Source: Rhodovulum sp. ES.010 | Lineage (GTDB): Bacteria; Pseudomonadota; Alphaproteobacteria; Rhodobacterales; Rhodobacteraceae | Length of the DNA: 64,000 nucleotides | NCBI RefSeq assembly: GCF_900142935.1 | Contig: NZ_FSRS01000001.1 | Location: 630,001-694,000 of the forward strand | Reading direction: 5' to 3' | Part shown: piece by piece, positions 51,290-60,431 of the stretch | Position numbering within the stretch: the first letter of the stretch is position 1 | Layout: each line of letters begins with the position of its first letter | Notes under the pieces: model-generated | Databases searched by the model: none | Told to the model about the DNA's origin: nothing | What the model saw: the letters and a program-made list of their open reading frames with translations, nothing else | Position numbers and translations under genes: made by a program

Positions 51290-52381
51290 ATGGCGTTCAC
51301 AGTCGAACAGATCGCGACCGCGCTCGGCGCGCGGCTGGAGGGCGCGGGCGGCGTGCGGATCACCTGCGCGTCGGAGCCCGCCGCGGCCGGCCCGGACGCA
51401 TTGGCGCTGGCCATGGATCCGAAATATGCCGACGGGCTTGCGCAGGGCCGGGCGCGGGCGGCCGTGCTTTGGAATGGCGCGGACTGGCGCGCACTCGGGC
51501 TGGATGCAGCGATCTTCGTGCCGCGGCCGCGCTACGCGATGTCGGGGCTGACGCGGCTGATGGACCCAGGCCCCGAGATCGCGCCGGGCGTCCATCCTTC
51601 GGCGGTCGTCGACCCCACCGCCGAGATCGGCGAAGGCGCAGCGATCGGTCCTCTCGCGGTTGTCGGCCGGTGCGCCGTGATCGGCCCGCGGGCCCGGGTG
51701 GCGGCCCATGCGGTCATTGCCGAGCAGGCGCGCATCGGTGCGGACGCACTGATCCTTCACGGGGCCAAGATCTGTGCACGGGTCACGATCGGCGATCGCT
51801 TCATTGCACAGCCCGGTGCAGTGGTCGGTGCGGACGGATTCTCATTCGTGACGCCCGAGAAATCAGGCGTCGAGAACGTGCGCGAGACCTTGGGCGACCG
51901 CGGCGAAGCGGTGGACCAGAGTTGGACGCGGATACATTCTCTTGGTGCCGTAACGATAGGGGACGACGTGGAAATCGGCGCCAATGTCTGTATCGACCGG
52001 GGCACGATCCGCGACACTTCCATCGGGGCGGGCACCAAGCTCGACAACCTCGTCCATGTCGGCCACAACGTCGAGGTCGGGCGCGACTGCCTGCTCTGCG
52101 GGCAGGTTGGCATCGCCGGGTCCACCCGGATAGGCGACCGCGTGGTGTTTGCCGGGCAGGTGGGCGTAAACGACAATATCCGGGTCGGCGACGACGTGAT
52201 CGCGGGCGGCGCGACCAAGATCTTCACCAACGCGCCGTCGGGGCGCGTCCTGCTGGGCTACCCGGCGATGCGGATGGACTCTCATGTCGAGGCGTACAAG
52301 GGACTCCGTCGCCTGCCGCGGCTTTTCGCGCAGGTCGCCGAGCTGCAAAAAGCGGTTTCAAAGCTCTCCGGGAGCGACTAA
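51290..52381 (+). CDS. lpxD: UDP-3-O-acylglucosamine N-acyltransferase LpxD
   Basis: LpxD, 363 residues, adds the second hydroxyacyl chain from acyl-ACP to UDP-3-O-acylglucosamine in lipid A synthesis. The N-terminal uridine-binding domain (about 1-100) is followed by a left-handed beta-helix of hexapeptide repeats. The catalytic histidine is about His259 (LVHVGHNVEVG), and FVTPEKSGVENV is in the region of the acyl and UDP sites. The usual bam-lpxD-fabZ-lpxA neighbours are absent. Instead an acyl carrier protein and a ketoacyl synthase follow at once, so this copy may use acyl chains from a dedicated ACP. Confidence 0.93.
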   Translation: MAFTVEQIATALGARLEGAGGVRITCASEPAAAGPDALALAMDPKYADGLAQGRARAAVLWNGADWRALGLDAAIFVPRPRYAMSGLTRLMDPGPEIAPGVHPSAVVDPTAEIGEGAAIGPLAVVGRCAVIGPRARVAAHAVIAEQARIGADALILHGAKICARVTIGDRFIAQPGAVVGADGFSFVTPEKSGVENVRETLGDRGEAVDQSWTRIHSLGAVTIGDDVEIGANVCIDRGTIRDTSIGAGTKLDNLVHVGHNVEVGRDCLLCGQVGIAGSTRIGDRVVFAGQVGVNDNIRVGDDVIAGGATKIFTNAPSGRVLLGYPAMRMDSHVEAYKGLRRLPRLFAQVAELQKAVSKLSGSD

Positions 52382-52414
52382 ATCCACGCAGGAGCAGAGG
52401 CAGAGAGGCACCAA

Positions 52415-52681
52415 ATGGCAGACCGCGTGAAGGACAAGGTGATCGAGATCATCGCTGAGCAGGCGGTGCTCGAACCCTCGGATGTCCGGATGGACTCCAC
52501 GTTGGAGGACCTCGGCATCGACAGCCTCGGCCTCGTGGAGTCGATCTTCGCCATCGAAGAAGCGTTCGACATCCAGGTTCCGTTCAATGCCAACGAGCCC
52601 ACCGAAAGCGATTTCGACATCTCTTCAGTCGCTGCCATTGTCCGGGCCGTCGAGGGGCTGGTGGCCGAACAGAAGGCATGA
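52415..52681 (+). CDS. Dedicated acyl carrier protein
   Basis: An 88-residue carrier protein with the phosphopantetheine site Ser37 in LGIDSLGLVES. It is acidic and helical. The sequence after helix III (PTESDFDISSVAAIVRAVEGL) differs from housekeeping AcpP and from the AcpXL of rhizobia. It lies between lpxD and a ketoacyl synthase whose ATG overlaps its stop. It probably carries specialised acyl chains for lipid A or another envelope lipid, which is inference from context. Confidence 0.88.
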   Translation: MADRVKDKVIEIIAEQAVLEPSDVRMDSTLEDLGIDSLGLVESIFAIEEAFDIQVPFNANEPTESDFDISSVAAIVRAVEGLVAEQKA

Positions 52682-53886
52682 GACGCGTCGTCATCACCGG
52701 CCAGGGCACGATCAACGCGCTCGGCCACAACGTGCCCGAAACGCTTGCGGCCTTCCGCGAGGGGCGCTGTGGCATCGGCGAATTGGAAATCCGCGACCTC
52801 GACCGGCTGTCCATCCGCATCGGCGGGCAGGTGAAGGGCTATCAGCCCGAGGACCATTTCAACCGCCAGCAGATCGCGCTCTATGACCGGTTTACCCAGT
52901 TCACGCTGCTCGCGGCGAAAGAGGCGATCGCGCAGTCCGGTCTGACCTTCTGCGGCGAGCTTTCGCACTCGACCGGGGTTGTCTTGGGTACCGCGGGCGG
53001 CGGTGTGAACACTTGGGACGAGAATTACCGCACGGTCTATGAGGACGGGAAGAATCGGGTGCATCCCTTCGTCGTGCCGAAGTTGATGAACAACGCCGCG
53101 GCGAGCCATGTCTCTATGGGTTACAACCTGCGGGGCCCAAGTTTCACCGTGGCGACGGCCTGTGCCTCGTCGAACCATGCGATGGGGCAGGCGTTCCATC
53201 TTGTTCGGTCGGGGGCGAGCCCGGTGATGGTCACCGGGGGGTCGGAATCGATGCTGTGCTTCGGTGGTATCAAAGCGTGGGAGGGGTTGCGCGTGATGTC
53301 GCGCGACGCCTGCCGGCCTTTCAGCGCCAACCGCAACGGCATGGTCCAGGGCGAGGGCGCAGCGATCTTTGTCTTCGAAGAATACGAACACGCCCGCGCC
53401 CGGGGCGCAGAAGTTCTCGCCGAGGTTGTCGGCTTCGCGATGACGTCCGATGCTGCGGATATCGTCATGCCGTCAAAGCAGGGCGCGGCGAGGGCAATGG
53501 CCGGCGCTTTGCGCGATGCCGGCCTCGCGCCCGAGGACGTGGGCTATATCAATGCCCATGGCACCGGCACAGCGGCCAATGACAAGACCGAATGCGCAGC
53601 GGTGGCCGATGTGTTCGGCCCGCATGCGGATGCTCTGATGATCTCGTCCACCAAGTCGATGCATGGGCATCTGATCGGGGGCACCGGGGCGGTGGAGCTG
53701 CTGGCCTGCATCATGGCGCTGAAGGACGGTGTGATCCCGCCCACCATCGGCTATGAAGAGTCCGATCCGGAATGCACGCTAGACGTTGTCCCGAACGCGG
53801 CGCGCGAGGCGCGGGTTGATGTGGCGCTGTCGAACGCCTTTGCTTTCGGCGGACTCAACGCCGTTCTGGCTCTGCGCCGGGTCTGA
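52678..53886 (+). CDS. Beta-ketoacyl-ACP synthase (FabF/KAS II type)
   Basis: A 402-residue condensing enzyme. The triad is Cys162 (VATACASSNHAM), His294 (NAHGTGTAANDKTE) and His331 (KSMHGHLIGGTGAVE), all intact. The Cys-His-His set marks an elongating KAS of the FabF/FabB group rather than KAS III. It is translationally coupled to the preceding ACP gene, so it likely extends chains on that carrier. Housekeeping FabF normally lies with fabD-fabG-acpP, so this is an additional copy. The specific product is unknown. Confidence 0.9.
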   Translation: MRRVVITGQGTINALGHNVPETLAAFREGRCGIGELEIRDLDRLSIRIGGQVKGYQPEDHFNRQQIALYDRFTQFTLLAAKEAIAQSGLTFCGELSHSTGVVLGTAGGGVNTWDENYRTVYEDGKNRVHPFVVPKLMNNAAASHVSMGYNLRGPSFTVATACASSNHAMGQAFHLVRSGASPVMVTGGSESMLCFGGIKAWEGLRVMSRDACRPFSANRNGMVQGEGAAIFVFEEYEHARARGAEVLAEVVGFAMTSDAADIVMPSKQGAARAMAGALRDAGLAPEDVGYINAHGTGTAANDKTECAAVADVFGPHADALMISSTKSMHGHLIGGTGAVELLACIMALKDGVIPPTIGYEESDPECTLDVVPNAAREARVDVALSNAFAFGGLNAVLALRRV

Positions 53887-53973
53887 CCGGCACGACGAAT
53901 CTGCGTTTGGACTCTTGGCGCCGGTTCTCCGGCCAAACGGGACCGCGACGCCGGGCGACGCGGCCCCGGCGCG

Positions 53974-54606
53974 TTACTGCGGCAACATCTCTTGCAAAGA
54001 CTCGAAAGCGGCGGTGAAGCCCGAGAGCGACATCGTCACTTCCTGCGGCTGGTCCGGCGCGCGCAGCGGGATGATCGCGACTGCTGCCTCGGCGCCAGCT
54101 TTCAGGGCGTCGAGTTGCTGCCCCTCGACCGAAAACTGCGCGATGCAGGAGTCGGGACGGCAATAGGTAAAGGGCACGGTCCACGGCTCCGAGGCGTCGA
54201 TCTGGATGCGAAGCCCGCGGCTGAGCAGGGTTTCCAGCGGGGTCGCGATCTCGATACCCGCAACGCGCGGCGCGGCGGCGTCGGGCAGGGCGGCGATGCT
54301 GACCTTGCTGACCGCGTTTTCATTGGCATCAAGCAACAGCTGCTGCATCGTGCAGGCCTCGCGGCCGTCGGCCACCGGTGCACATATCACCCGCCAGTCC
54401 GTGAAGGTATCGCGCACATAGGCCTGGGGTTGCTCGGCTTCGGTCTGCGTCGGTGCCGCCGCCGCATCTTCCGTGCCCGCGGTTTCACCGGTGGTCTCCG
54501 CTTCCGTGGGCGTCGTCGCGCCATCCTCGCCGCTGTCCTGGGCGAGGGCCGGTGGCGCAAACGCGAGGAGTGCGGCGAGACCGAGGGGGCTGAGAAGTTC
54601 ACGCAT
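53974..54606 (-). CDS. Exported invasion-associated locus B (IalB) family protein
   Basis: A 210-residue protein with a signal peptide (about 1-22, cleavage after ALA) and a Glu/Thr/Ala-rich linker (about 25-60). An IalB domain starts at DTFTDWRVICAP, with paired cysteines (CAPVADGREACTMQQ and CRPDSCIAQ). Named after a Bartonella protein linked to erythrocyte invasion, the family is common in free-living alphaproteobacteria with unknown periplasmic function. ATG 54606 places the signal peptide at the very start. It converges on the ketoacyl synthase gene. Confidence 0.82.
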   Translation of the reverse strand: MRELLSPLGLAALLAFAPPALAQDSGEDGATTPTEAETTGETAGTEDAAAAPTQTEAEQPQAYVRDTFTDWRVICAPVADGREACTMQQLLLDANENAVSKVSIAALPDAAAPRVAGIEIATPLETLLSRGLRIQIDASEPWTVPFTYCRPDSCIAQFSVEGQQLDALKAGAEAAVAIIPLRAPDQPQEVTMSLSGFTAAFESLQEMLPQ

Positions 54607-54839
54607 GATGCCTGCCTTTCTTTGCTGCGTTGCCGCCGCTCTACCATGCCGCGGGGCGACTGTCAGGGGGCAATCTCCGGCCAAGACGGCAACGGAAAAA
54701 AGGGCCGCAGAGCAGCCCTTTCTCCATGTCTTCTTCTCCCTGTCGGACGGGCCGACCTTATAATGGATGGTACGCTAAGCGAGTTGTTAACAGGCGTCAA
54801 CAGGCAATGAATCGCCCCTGAGCGACGCGGCTCTGGCGC

Positions 54840-54925
54840 AAAAAAAAGGCCGCATCACAAGGATGCGGCCAGTCCATCAGGGAGGAAGACCCGCCCCGGG
54901 CAATACCCCCGGTCGGCGAGATGGC
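54840..54925 (-). ncRNA. Candidate small RNA with anti-Shine-Dalgarno-like loop
   Basis: On the minus strand a 9-bp hairpin (54848-54856 with 54862-54870, loop of 5) is followed by eight U residues (54840-54847), an excellent intrinsic terminator. No minus-strand gene lies to its right that it could end. Upstream in the same orientation are a hairpin CCGGG/CCCGG (54896-54900 with 54908-54912) and a single-stranded segment reading GGGTCTTCCTCCCTGATGGACT, whose CCTCC could pair with ribosome-binding sites. A TATCGA element (about 54931-54936) could be a -10. An RNA of roughly 80-90 bases is predicted. The rest of the surrounding 54607-54994 gap holds only a weak 7-bp hairpin (54699-54721). Confidence 0.4.
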
Positions 54926-54994
54926 TCGATACTGGCATCAATTGGTTAAATAAGTATTGTTTCGGCCAGGGGAGTGCGCGGGGAGGGTGTGCAG

Positions 54995-56527
54995 GTGCCA
55001 ACGGACGTCTTGATCGGGGGGAGGGGGCCGGAATACGGGGCGCCGCAATGGCTCCGGCTCGACCAGGCCAACCGTCACGGGCTGGTCGCCGGCGCGACGG
55101 GCACCGGCAAGACGGTCACGTTGCAGATCATGGCGGAGGGGTTTTCCGCGGCCGGCGTCCCGGTCTTCCTCGCCGACGTGAAGGGCGACCTCTCGGGGCT
55201 CGCCGCCCCGGGGCATGCCGCGTTTCGGCTGCACGACGCTTTCATGGCCCGGGCCGGCAAGATCGGCTTCGCCGACTACACCTACGACTCCTTTCCGGTG
55301 ACCTTCTGGGATCTTTTCGGCGAGCAGGGCCATCCCGTGCGGACCACCCTGGCGGAGATGGGGCCGCTGCTGCTGGCGCGCCTGCTCGAACTCAACGAGG
55401 TGCAGGAAGGCGTGGTCAACATCGCCTTCCGCGTGGCCGACGAGGAGGGGCTGCCGCTGCTGGACCTCGCCGATCTGCGGGCGCTTCTGGCCTGGGTCGG
55501 CCGGAACCGGCGCGCGCTCGCGCTGCGCTATGGCACCGTGGCGCCGGCCTCGATCGGCGCGATCCAGCGCCGGTTGCTGGTGCTGGAAAACCAGGGCGGC
55601 GCGCGTCTCTTCGGCGAGCCCGCGCTCGATCTCGCCGACCTGATGCGGGCGGGGCCGGACAGGCGCGGCCAGGTGAACATTCTCGCCGCCGATAGACTGA
55701 TGGCCGCGCCGCGCCTCTACGCCACATTCCTATTGTGGCTTCTTTCCGAACTCTTCGAGAACCTGCCCGAGGTGGGCGACCCGGCGAAGCCCCGCCTCGT
55801 CTTCTTTTTCGACGAGGCGCATCTTCTGTTCGATGACGCGCCGAAAGTCCTGATCGACAAGGTTGAGCAGGTCGCCCGCCTGATCCGGTCCAAGGGGGTC
55901 GGGGTCTACTTCATCACCCAGAACCCCGACGATGTACCCGAGGACGTGCGCGGCCAACTCGGCAACCGGGTCCAGCACGCGCTGCGAGCCTTCACCGCCC
56001 GCGACCGAAGGGCGCTCGGGCGCGCCGCCGAAACCTATCGCGACAACCCCGAATTCGACATAGCGACCGCGATCCGCGAGGTCGGCACCGGCGAGGCGGT
56101 GACTTCGTTTCTCCAAGAGGACGGCGTGCCCGGCATGGCGCAGCGCACGCTGATCCGGCCGCCCGCCTCGCAACTCGGGCCGCTGGCGCCGGACGCACGG
56201 CGCGGAATTTCTTCGGCCTCGCCCATGGCAGGCAAGTATGACCGGCCGCTTGATCGCGACTCCGCCCACGAGATCCTCGCCCGCCGCGCCGAGGCCGCCG
56301 CGCGGGAGGCAGAGCGCCTCGCAGAGACGGCTGAGGCCGCCGAGCGCGAGTATCGCAGCGCGCGGCGCTATTCCGGCACGCGCGGCGGCCGCACTTCGGC
56401 GCGACCCCAACAGGGCGCGGAAACGCTGGGCGACGCCCTCGGCAAGGCGCTCATCGCGGAATTGTCGGGCACCACCGGGAAGCGTCTTGTGCGGGGAATC
56501 CTCGGCGGTCTTTTCAAGGGACGCTGA
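54995..56527 (+). CDS. HerA-like ATPase (DUF853 family)
   Basis: A protein of about 510 residues of the HerA/FtsK-like ATPase superfamily, DUF853 branch (E. coli YjgR-like). Walker A is GATGTGKT at about residues 33-40 and Walker B is LVFFFDEAHLLF near 270. The sensor segment GVGVYFITQNPDDVP follows. A C-terminal charged coil (about 420-460) precedes a short tail ending LLGGLFKGR-like. The DNA or protein substrate is unknown. GTG 54995 is preferred because GGGGAGG is 8-9 bases upstream; GTG codons at 54974 and 54989 are poorer. Confidence 0.88.
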   Translation: MPTDVLIGGRGPEYGAPQWLRLDQANRHGLVAGATGTGKTVTLQIMAEGFSAAGVPVFLADVKGDLSGLAAPGHAAFRLHDAFMARAGKIGFADYTYDSFPVTFWDLFGEQGHPVRTTLAEMGPLLLARLLELNEVQEGVVNIAFRVADEEGLPLLDLADLRALLAWVGRNRRALALRYGTVAPASIGAIQRRLLVLENQGGARLFGEPALDLADLMRAGPDRRGQVNILAADRLMAAPRLYATFLLWLLSELFENLPEVGDPAKPRLVFFFDEAHLLFDDAPKVLIDKVEQVARLIRSKGVGVYFITQNPDDVPEDVRGQLGNRVQHALRAFTARDRRALGRAAETYRDNPEFDIATAIREVGTGEAVTSFLQEDGVPGMAQRTLIRPPASQLGPLAPDARRGISSASPMAGKYDRPLDRDSAHEILARRAEAAAREAERLAETAEAAEREYRSARRYSGTRGGRTSARPQQGAETLGDALGKALIAELSGTTGKRLVRGILGGLFKGR

Positions 56528-56610
56528 TCGGCGCTTCTTCTGGGTCGAATTACGCGCGCCGGAGCCGCCAGACGCCGTACAAGCTCGGAGGAGACGGGTG
56601 CGCCCTTGCC

Positions 56611-57918
56611 TCAGAGCGGGCGAATCTTGAGGCGCGTGATCCGGTTGGCCTGGCGCTGCAGTACCTCGAAGCGGAAGCCGTGGAACGAGAACACCTGCCC
56701 CTGGGTCGGGATCGACTGGGCCTCGTGGATCACCAGCCCCGCGATCGTGTTCGCCTCCTCGTCAGGCAAGGACCAGTCCGTTGCCCGGTTGAGGTCCCGG
56801 ATCGTCATTGCCCCGTCCACCAGAACGGCACCGTCCTCAGTGCGGCGCAGGGGATGCTCGGCATCGACATCGAACTCGTCGGTGATCTCGCCCACGATCT
56901 CTTCCAGGATATCCTCCAGGGTGATCAGCCCCCTGAGCGCGCCGTACTCGTCGACGACCAGCGCAAAATGGGTATGCCGGCGCAGGAATTCGCGCATCTG
57001 GTCGTCCAGCGTCGTCGTCTCGGGCACGAAATAGGGCTTCATCGCGATGTCGAGCACACGGAAGTCCTCGAGTTTCTGGGCGCTTGCATCAGGGCCGCGC
57101 ACCAGCTTGTCCATGGCTCGAAGCAGGTCCTTGGCGTGGATCACGCCGACGATGTTCTCGGGATCGCCCCGGAACAGCGGCAGCCGCGTATGGGCGCTTT
57201 CGAGGCATTGCGACAGGATCTGCTCCGACGGCAGATCGGCGTCGACCATCTCGATCTTGGACCGGTGCAGCATGATTTCCTCTACCGTCCGATCACCGAG
57301 GTCGAGCGCGCCGAGAATCCGGTCACGGTCCTCCTTTTCGACAAGTCCTTCGGAATGGCCGAGTTGCAGCGCGCCTGCGATCTCCTCGCGCACTGCGAGG
57401 ATATGGCTATCGGGATCGGTCTTGACCCCGAACAGCGCAAGGATCTGCCGCACCAGTGCACGCACCGCCGAGACAACCGGCGAGAACACAAGAACCACCA
57501 CTCGGATCAGCGGCGAGACGCGGGCCGCCGCGGTTTCCGCATTGGTGATCGCGTAGGTCTTGGGCAGCACTTCCGCGAAGATCAGCACCAGCAGCGTCAT
57601 CACCAGCGTGGCCAGCGCCACGCCCGACTCGCCGAAGAGCCGTGTGAACAGCGCGGTAGCCAGAGAGGTGGCGAGGATGTTGACCAGGTTGTTGCCCAGA
57701 AGCACCGAGCCGATCAGCCGCTCGTTATCCTCGGTGATCCCCAGCGCTGTCTCTGCTCCCTTGTCGCCGCGGTCGGCGCGGGCGCGCAGCTTGCCGCGCG
57801 ACGCGGCCGTAAGCGCGGTTTCCGAGCCGGAGAAGAAGGCCGAAAGGAGAAGCAGGGCGGCGATGGAGCCGGCGGTGAGAAAGAGGGCCGCGTCGATCAA
57901 CGGGGCAGGGCTGTCCAT
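56611..57918 (-). CDS. CNNM/CorC-HlyC family membrane protein with CBS domains
   Basis: A 435-residue protein. An N-terminal DUF21/CNNM transmembrane domain (about 1-190) contains the conserved FFSGSETALTAAS and LLGNNLVNILATS segments. A pair of CBS domains follows (about 210-335), then a C-terminal CorC_HlyC domain (about 350-432). Members act in magnesium or cobalt transport or homeostasis; CorC-type archaeal and bacterial homologues export Mg. Hemolysin names for the family are historical. It converges on the HerA-like gene, and xerD lies upstream on the same strand. Confidence 0.9.
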   Translation of the reverse strand: MDSPAPLIDAALFLTAGSIAALLLLSAFFSGSETALTAASRGKLRARADRGDKGAETALGITEDNERLIGSVLLGNNLVNILATSLATALFTRLFGESGVALATLVMTLLVLIFAEVLPKTYAITNAETAAARVSPLIRVVVLVFSPVVSAVRALVRQILALFGVKTDPDSHILAVREEIAGALQLGHSEGLVEKEDRDRILGALDLGDRTVEEIMLHRSKIEMVDADLPSEQILSQCLESAHTRLPLFRGDPENIVGVIHAKDLLRAMDKLVRGPDASAQKLEDFRVLDIAMKPYFVPETTTLDDQMREFLRRHTHFALVVDEYGALRGLITLEDILEEIVGEITDEFDVDAEHPLRRTEDGAVLVDGAMTIRDLNRATDWSLPDEEANTIAGLVIHEAQSIPTQGQVFSFHGFRFEVLQRQANRITRLKIRPL

Positions 57919-57972
57919 ATGTGTCTCTGGTTCAGTGCGTCGTGCCGGTTATGGGGGCGGGGCGCGCGCCGT

Positions 57973-58905
57973 TCAAGACGTGTCGCTTTTGCGGGCCAGC
58001 GGGTGATGCGCCAGGACAAGGGCGCGAAGCCGCTCGTCGAGGACATGGGTATAGATCTCAGTCGTGGACACGTCGGCATGGCCGAGGAGCGTCTGGATCG
58101 ACCGCAAGTCCGCTCCGCCCGCCAAGAGATGCGTCGCGAAGGCGTGGCGCAAGGTATGCGGAGTGACCTTGCCCGGATCGATCCCGGCTGCGACGGCCAG
58201 CTCCTTGATCAGCATGTAGAAGCGGTGGCGCGTCAGGTGGCCGAGCCTGCCGCGTGAGGGAAACAGGAACCGGCTGGCGTTGGCGCCCCTTTCGCGCGCG
58301 GAGGCTTCGGCCGCATCGCGATGCGTCAGCCATGCCGCCAGCGCCTCGCGGGCCGGCGGCGACAACGGCACCATGCGTTCCTTGCCGCCCTTGCCGCGGA
58401 TCAGCAGCATCCGCGGATCGCCTCGGGCTGCGGCCACCGGCAGCGAGACCAACTCGCTGACGCGCATGCCCGTGGCGTAGAGCAGTTGCACCAGGCAGAC
58501 GTTGCGCAGCGCCTCGCGCGGCGTGGCCCCGGCAGCGTCCAGCAGCCGGTCCACCTCCTCATGGGTGAGGGTTTTTGGCAGCCGCCGCGCGCGGCCCGGT
58601 CCGCGTATCTGCAGGGCGGGATTGTCGGCACGCCAGCCTTCTTCATAGGCAAAACGGAACAGCTGCCGGATCGCCGACAGCCGCCGGGCCCGGGTCGAGG
58701 CCGCAAGCCCGGCGGCCTCGCACCGCACCAGATAGGCCGAGATCTCAGATTCCGAGGCGCTTTCGATGTCCAACCCTGCGCGGTCCAGCCAGCCCGCGAA
58801 ATCCTTCAGGTCCCGCGCATAGGCCAGCTGGGTGTTGGCCGCGGCGTCCTGCTCGGCGGCCTGCGCCTCCAGAAAGGTGGATATCCAACGCGCCGCGTCC
58901 GTCAT
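57973..58905 (-). CDS. xerD: Tyrosine recombinase XerD
   Basis: A 310-residue site-specific recombinase that with XerC resolves chromosome dimers at dif. An N-terminal SAM-like core-binding domain (about 1-100) is followed by a catalytic domain with Arg148, Lys172, His250, Arg253, His276 and nucleophile Tyr285 (LGHADVSTTEIYTHV). All residues are intact. Its position divergent from aroK-aroB is the usual chromosomal xerD context in Rhodobacterales, so it is not taken as a phage or island integrase. It overlaps the upstream unknown gene by 4 bases. Confidence 0.92.
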   Translation of the reverse strand: MTDAARWISTFLEAQAAEQDAAANTQLAYARDLKDFAGWLDRAGLDIESASESEISAYLVRCEAAGLAASTRARRLSAIRQLFRFAYEEGWRADNPALQIRGPGRARRLPKTLTHEEVDRLLDAAGATPREALRNVCLVQLLYATGMRVSELVSLPVAAARGDPRMLLIRGKGGKERMVPLSPPAREALAAWLTHRDAAEASARERGANASRFLFPSRGRLGHLTRHRFYMLIKELAVAAGIDPGKVTPHTLRHAFATHLLAGGADLRSIQTLLGHADVSTTEIYTHVLDERLRALVLAHHPLARKSDTS

Positions 58906-60431
58906 CCGCGGCGCTCCAGCAGCATGAGTTGCAGCGCGCTCTGCCTGGCGACGGAGTGCAGCCCGACCGCGCGCAACAGCACCAGCGCGCGCGTCACATC
59001 GCCGATATCGCCCCGCGCGCCGTCGGTGATGAGGTCGATGGCCGCGAGGATCGCCTCGCCGATCCGCCCCTCGCGCAGCAGCCGCGTCCGGGCGGGGTCC
59101 AGCGCGGTCTCGGCGAACCCGTCCTTCAGCGCAGCGCCAAGTGGGCTCGGCGCCGTCATGTCGCCGGGAGCGCCAAGCGCCAGCGCGATCAGGAATTCCT
59201 CCTTGGCTGAGGCGGGTGCGCGCGCTTTGGCAACGGTTTCGTATTCGTCGCCGAGCAGTCCGATCGCGAAGGCCAGGGCGCCCGCCTCGCCGTCGATATT
59301 CAGCCGCGCAAGCCGCGCGCCGTAAAGCCGGGCGAAGGGTACCTCCAACTCAGCCGCGACCATCGCGGCCCAGACCGGCGATAGTGTTTCGGCCACGGCC
59401 TCGCGCTTGCCTGCCAGAATAGCGACGTCGAAGGCTTGCAGCGCGCCGACCCGGTCCCAGAGGCCGCCAGAGGCGGCAGGCTTGCGCTCGGTCCAGATGC
59501 CGAGCAGCCGATTGGGGGGCAGGGCGCCGGTACGCGCCAGCCGTTCGGCCGCCTCGATGCGTGCCCTCCAGCCGGCGGTCGAACGCAGGTCGGCGTAGGC
59601 GAAGGCGAGCGGCATGGTGGTCGTGCGCAGCGGCTCGCCGATCGCCTCACGCATGCGGAAGACCAACGGCGAAGGGCGCGACGGCGGCGGGAGGGAGGGT
59701 GTGGTCTCGGCCAACTCTGCGTCGAGGAATCGGGCGAGCAGCGCGTCCTCTTCCTGGGTGACGAAACCCAATGCGCGTGCGGTTTCCAGCGTCAGCGCCG
59801 CGGCGTTCCAGTCGCCCCCGCGGGCAAGGCAGAAGACACGCGCCGGGAAGGTCGGTGCGATGCCCGGGGCGGCGCGCATCGCGGCGCAGGCCCTGTCCTC
59901 CTGGCCCGTCAGAAGCGAGATGTCGAACCAGCGTCGGAAAAGCGCAGGATCGGTGGGGCCGGCGCGCTCCACCAGCGCCTGGGCCTCCTCCAGCGCGCCG
60001 AGATCGAGCAGCTTGTCCAGCCGCGCCAGCAACAGCGCGCCGTCGCCATTGCTGCCCGCGGGCGCGTCGAACTCGGCCAGTAGCAGCGTCAGCATCAGTT
60101 CCTGTATCGCGGGCAGCGTGTCTACCCGCTCGGCGCGGATCGCGCGGGCGATGGCGCCGGGGGCGCCGGGGCCCCACAGATCGCGCGGCAGGCCCGCGAC
60201 CGCGGCAGGAAGCAGCCCGACGGCATCCGGTTCGACGCGGCCGAGCGGCGCGACCGAGATCGGCTCGGTTTCGGGGGCTGGACTCAACGCGGGCGGGGCG
60301 GGGCGCACCGATGGCGCGGTGACGGAGTCCGACAGCCAGTCGATGGCCGAGAGCGGGCGTTCCGCCCGAGCCTCCGCGGCGAGCGCCGCCGCGAGTCCCG
60401 CAACGGCAAGCGATGTCCTCCTAATCGACAT
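58902..60431 (-). CDS. Large exported protein of unknown function upstream of xerD
   Basis: A 509-residue protein with a signal peptide (RTSLAVAGLAAALAAEARA, about 5-23), a Pro-rich linker (about 38-62) and a long Ala/Leu-rich helical part. The latter resembles an alpha-solenoid of TPR-like repeats (LLARLDKLLDLGALEEAQAL, RLARTGALPPNRLLGIWTER). No catalytic motif is seen. It overlaps a 44-residue membrane protein gene upstream by 11 bases and xerD downstream by 4, so the three form an operon. I do not recognise a named family; a periplasmic scaffold role is a guess. Confidence 0.7.
   Translation of the reverse strand: MSIRRTSLAVAGLAAALAAEARAERPLSAIDWLSDSVTAPSVRPAPPALSPAPETEPISVAPLGRVEPDAVGLLPAAVAGLPRDLWGPGAPGAIARAIRAERVDTLPAIQELMLTLLLAEFDAPAGSNGDGALLLARLDKLLDLGALEEAQALVERAGPTDPALFRRWFDISLLTGQEDRACAAMRAAPGIAPTFPARVFCLARGGDWNAAALTLETARALGFVTQEEDALLARFLDAELAETTPSLPPPSRPSPLVFRMREAIGEPLRTTTMPLAFAYADLRSTAGWRARIEAAERLARTGALPPNRLLGIWTERKPAASGGLWDRVGALQAFDVAILAGKREAVAETLSPVWAAMVAAELEVPFARLYGARLARLNIDGEAGALAFAIGLLGDEYETVAKARAPASAKEEFLIALALGAPGDMTAPSPLGAALKDGFAETALDPARTRLLREGRIGEAILAAIDLITDGARGDIGDVTRALVLLRAVGLHSVARQSALQLMLLERRG

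Noticed and set aside
57973..58905. Tyrosine recombinase as evidence of a genomic island
   Set aside because: Motifs, length and the aroK-aroB neighbourhood fit chromosomal XerD. No attachment repeats or island genes accompany it.
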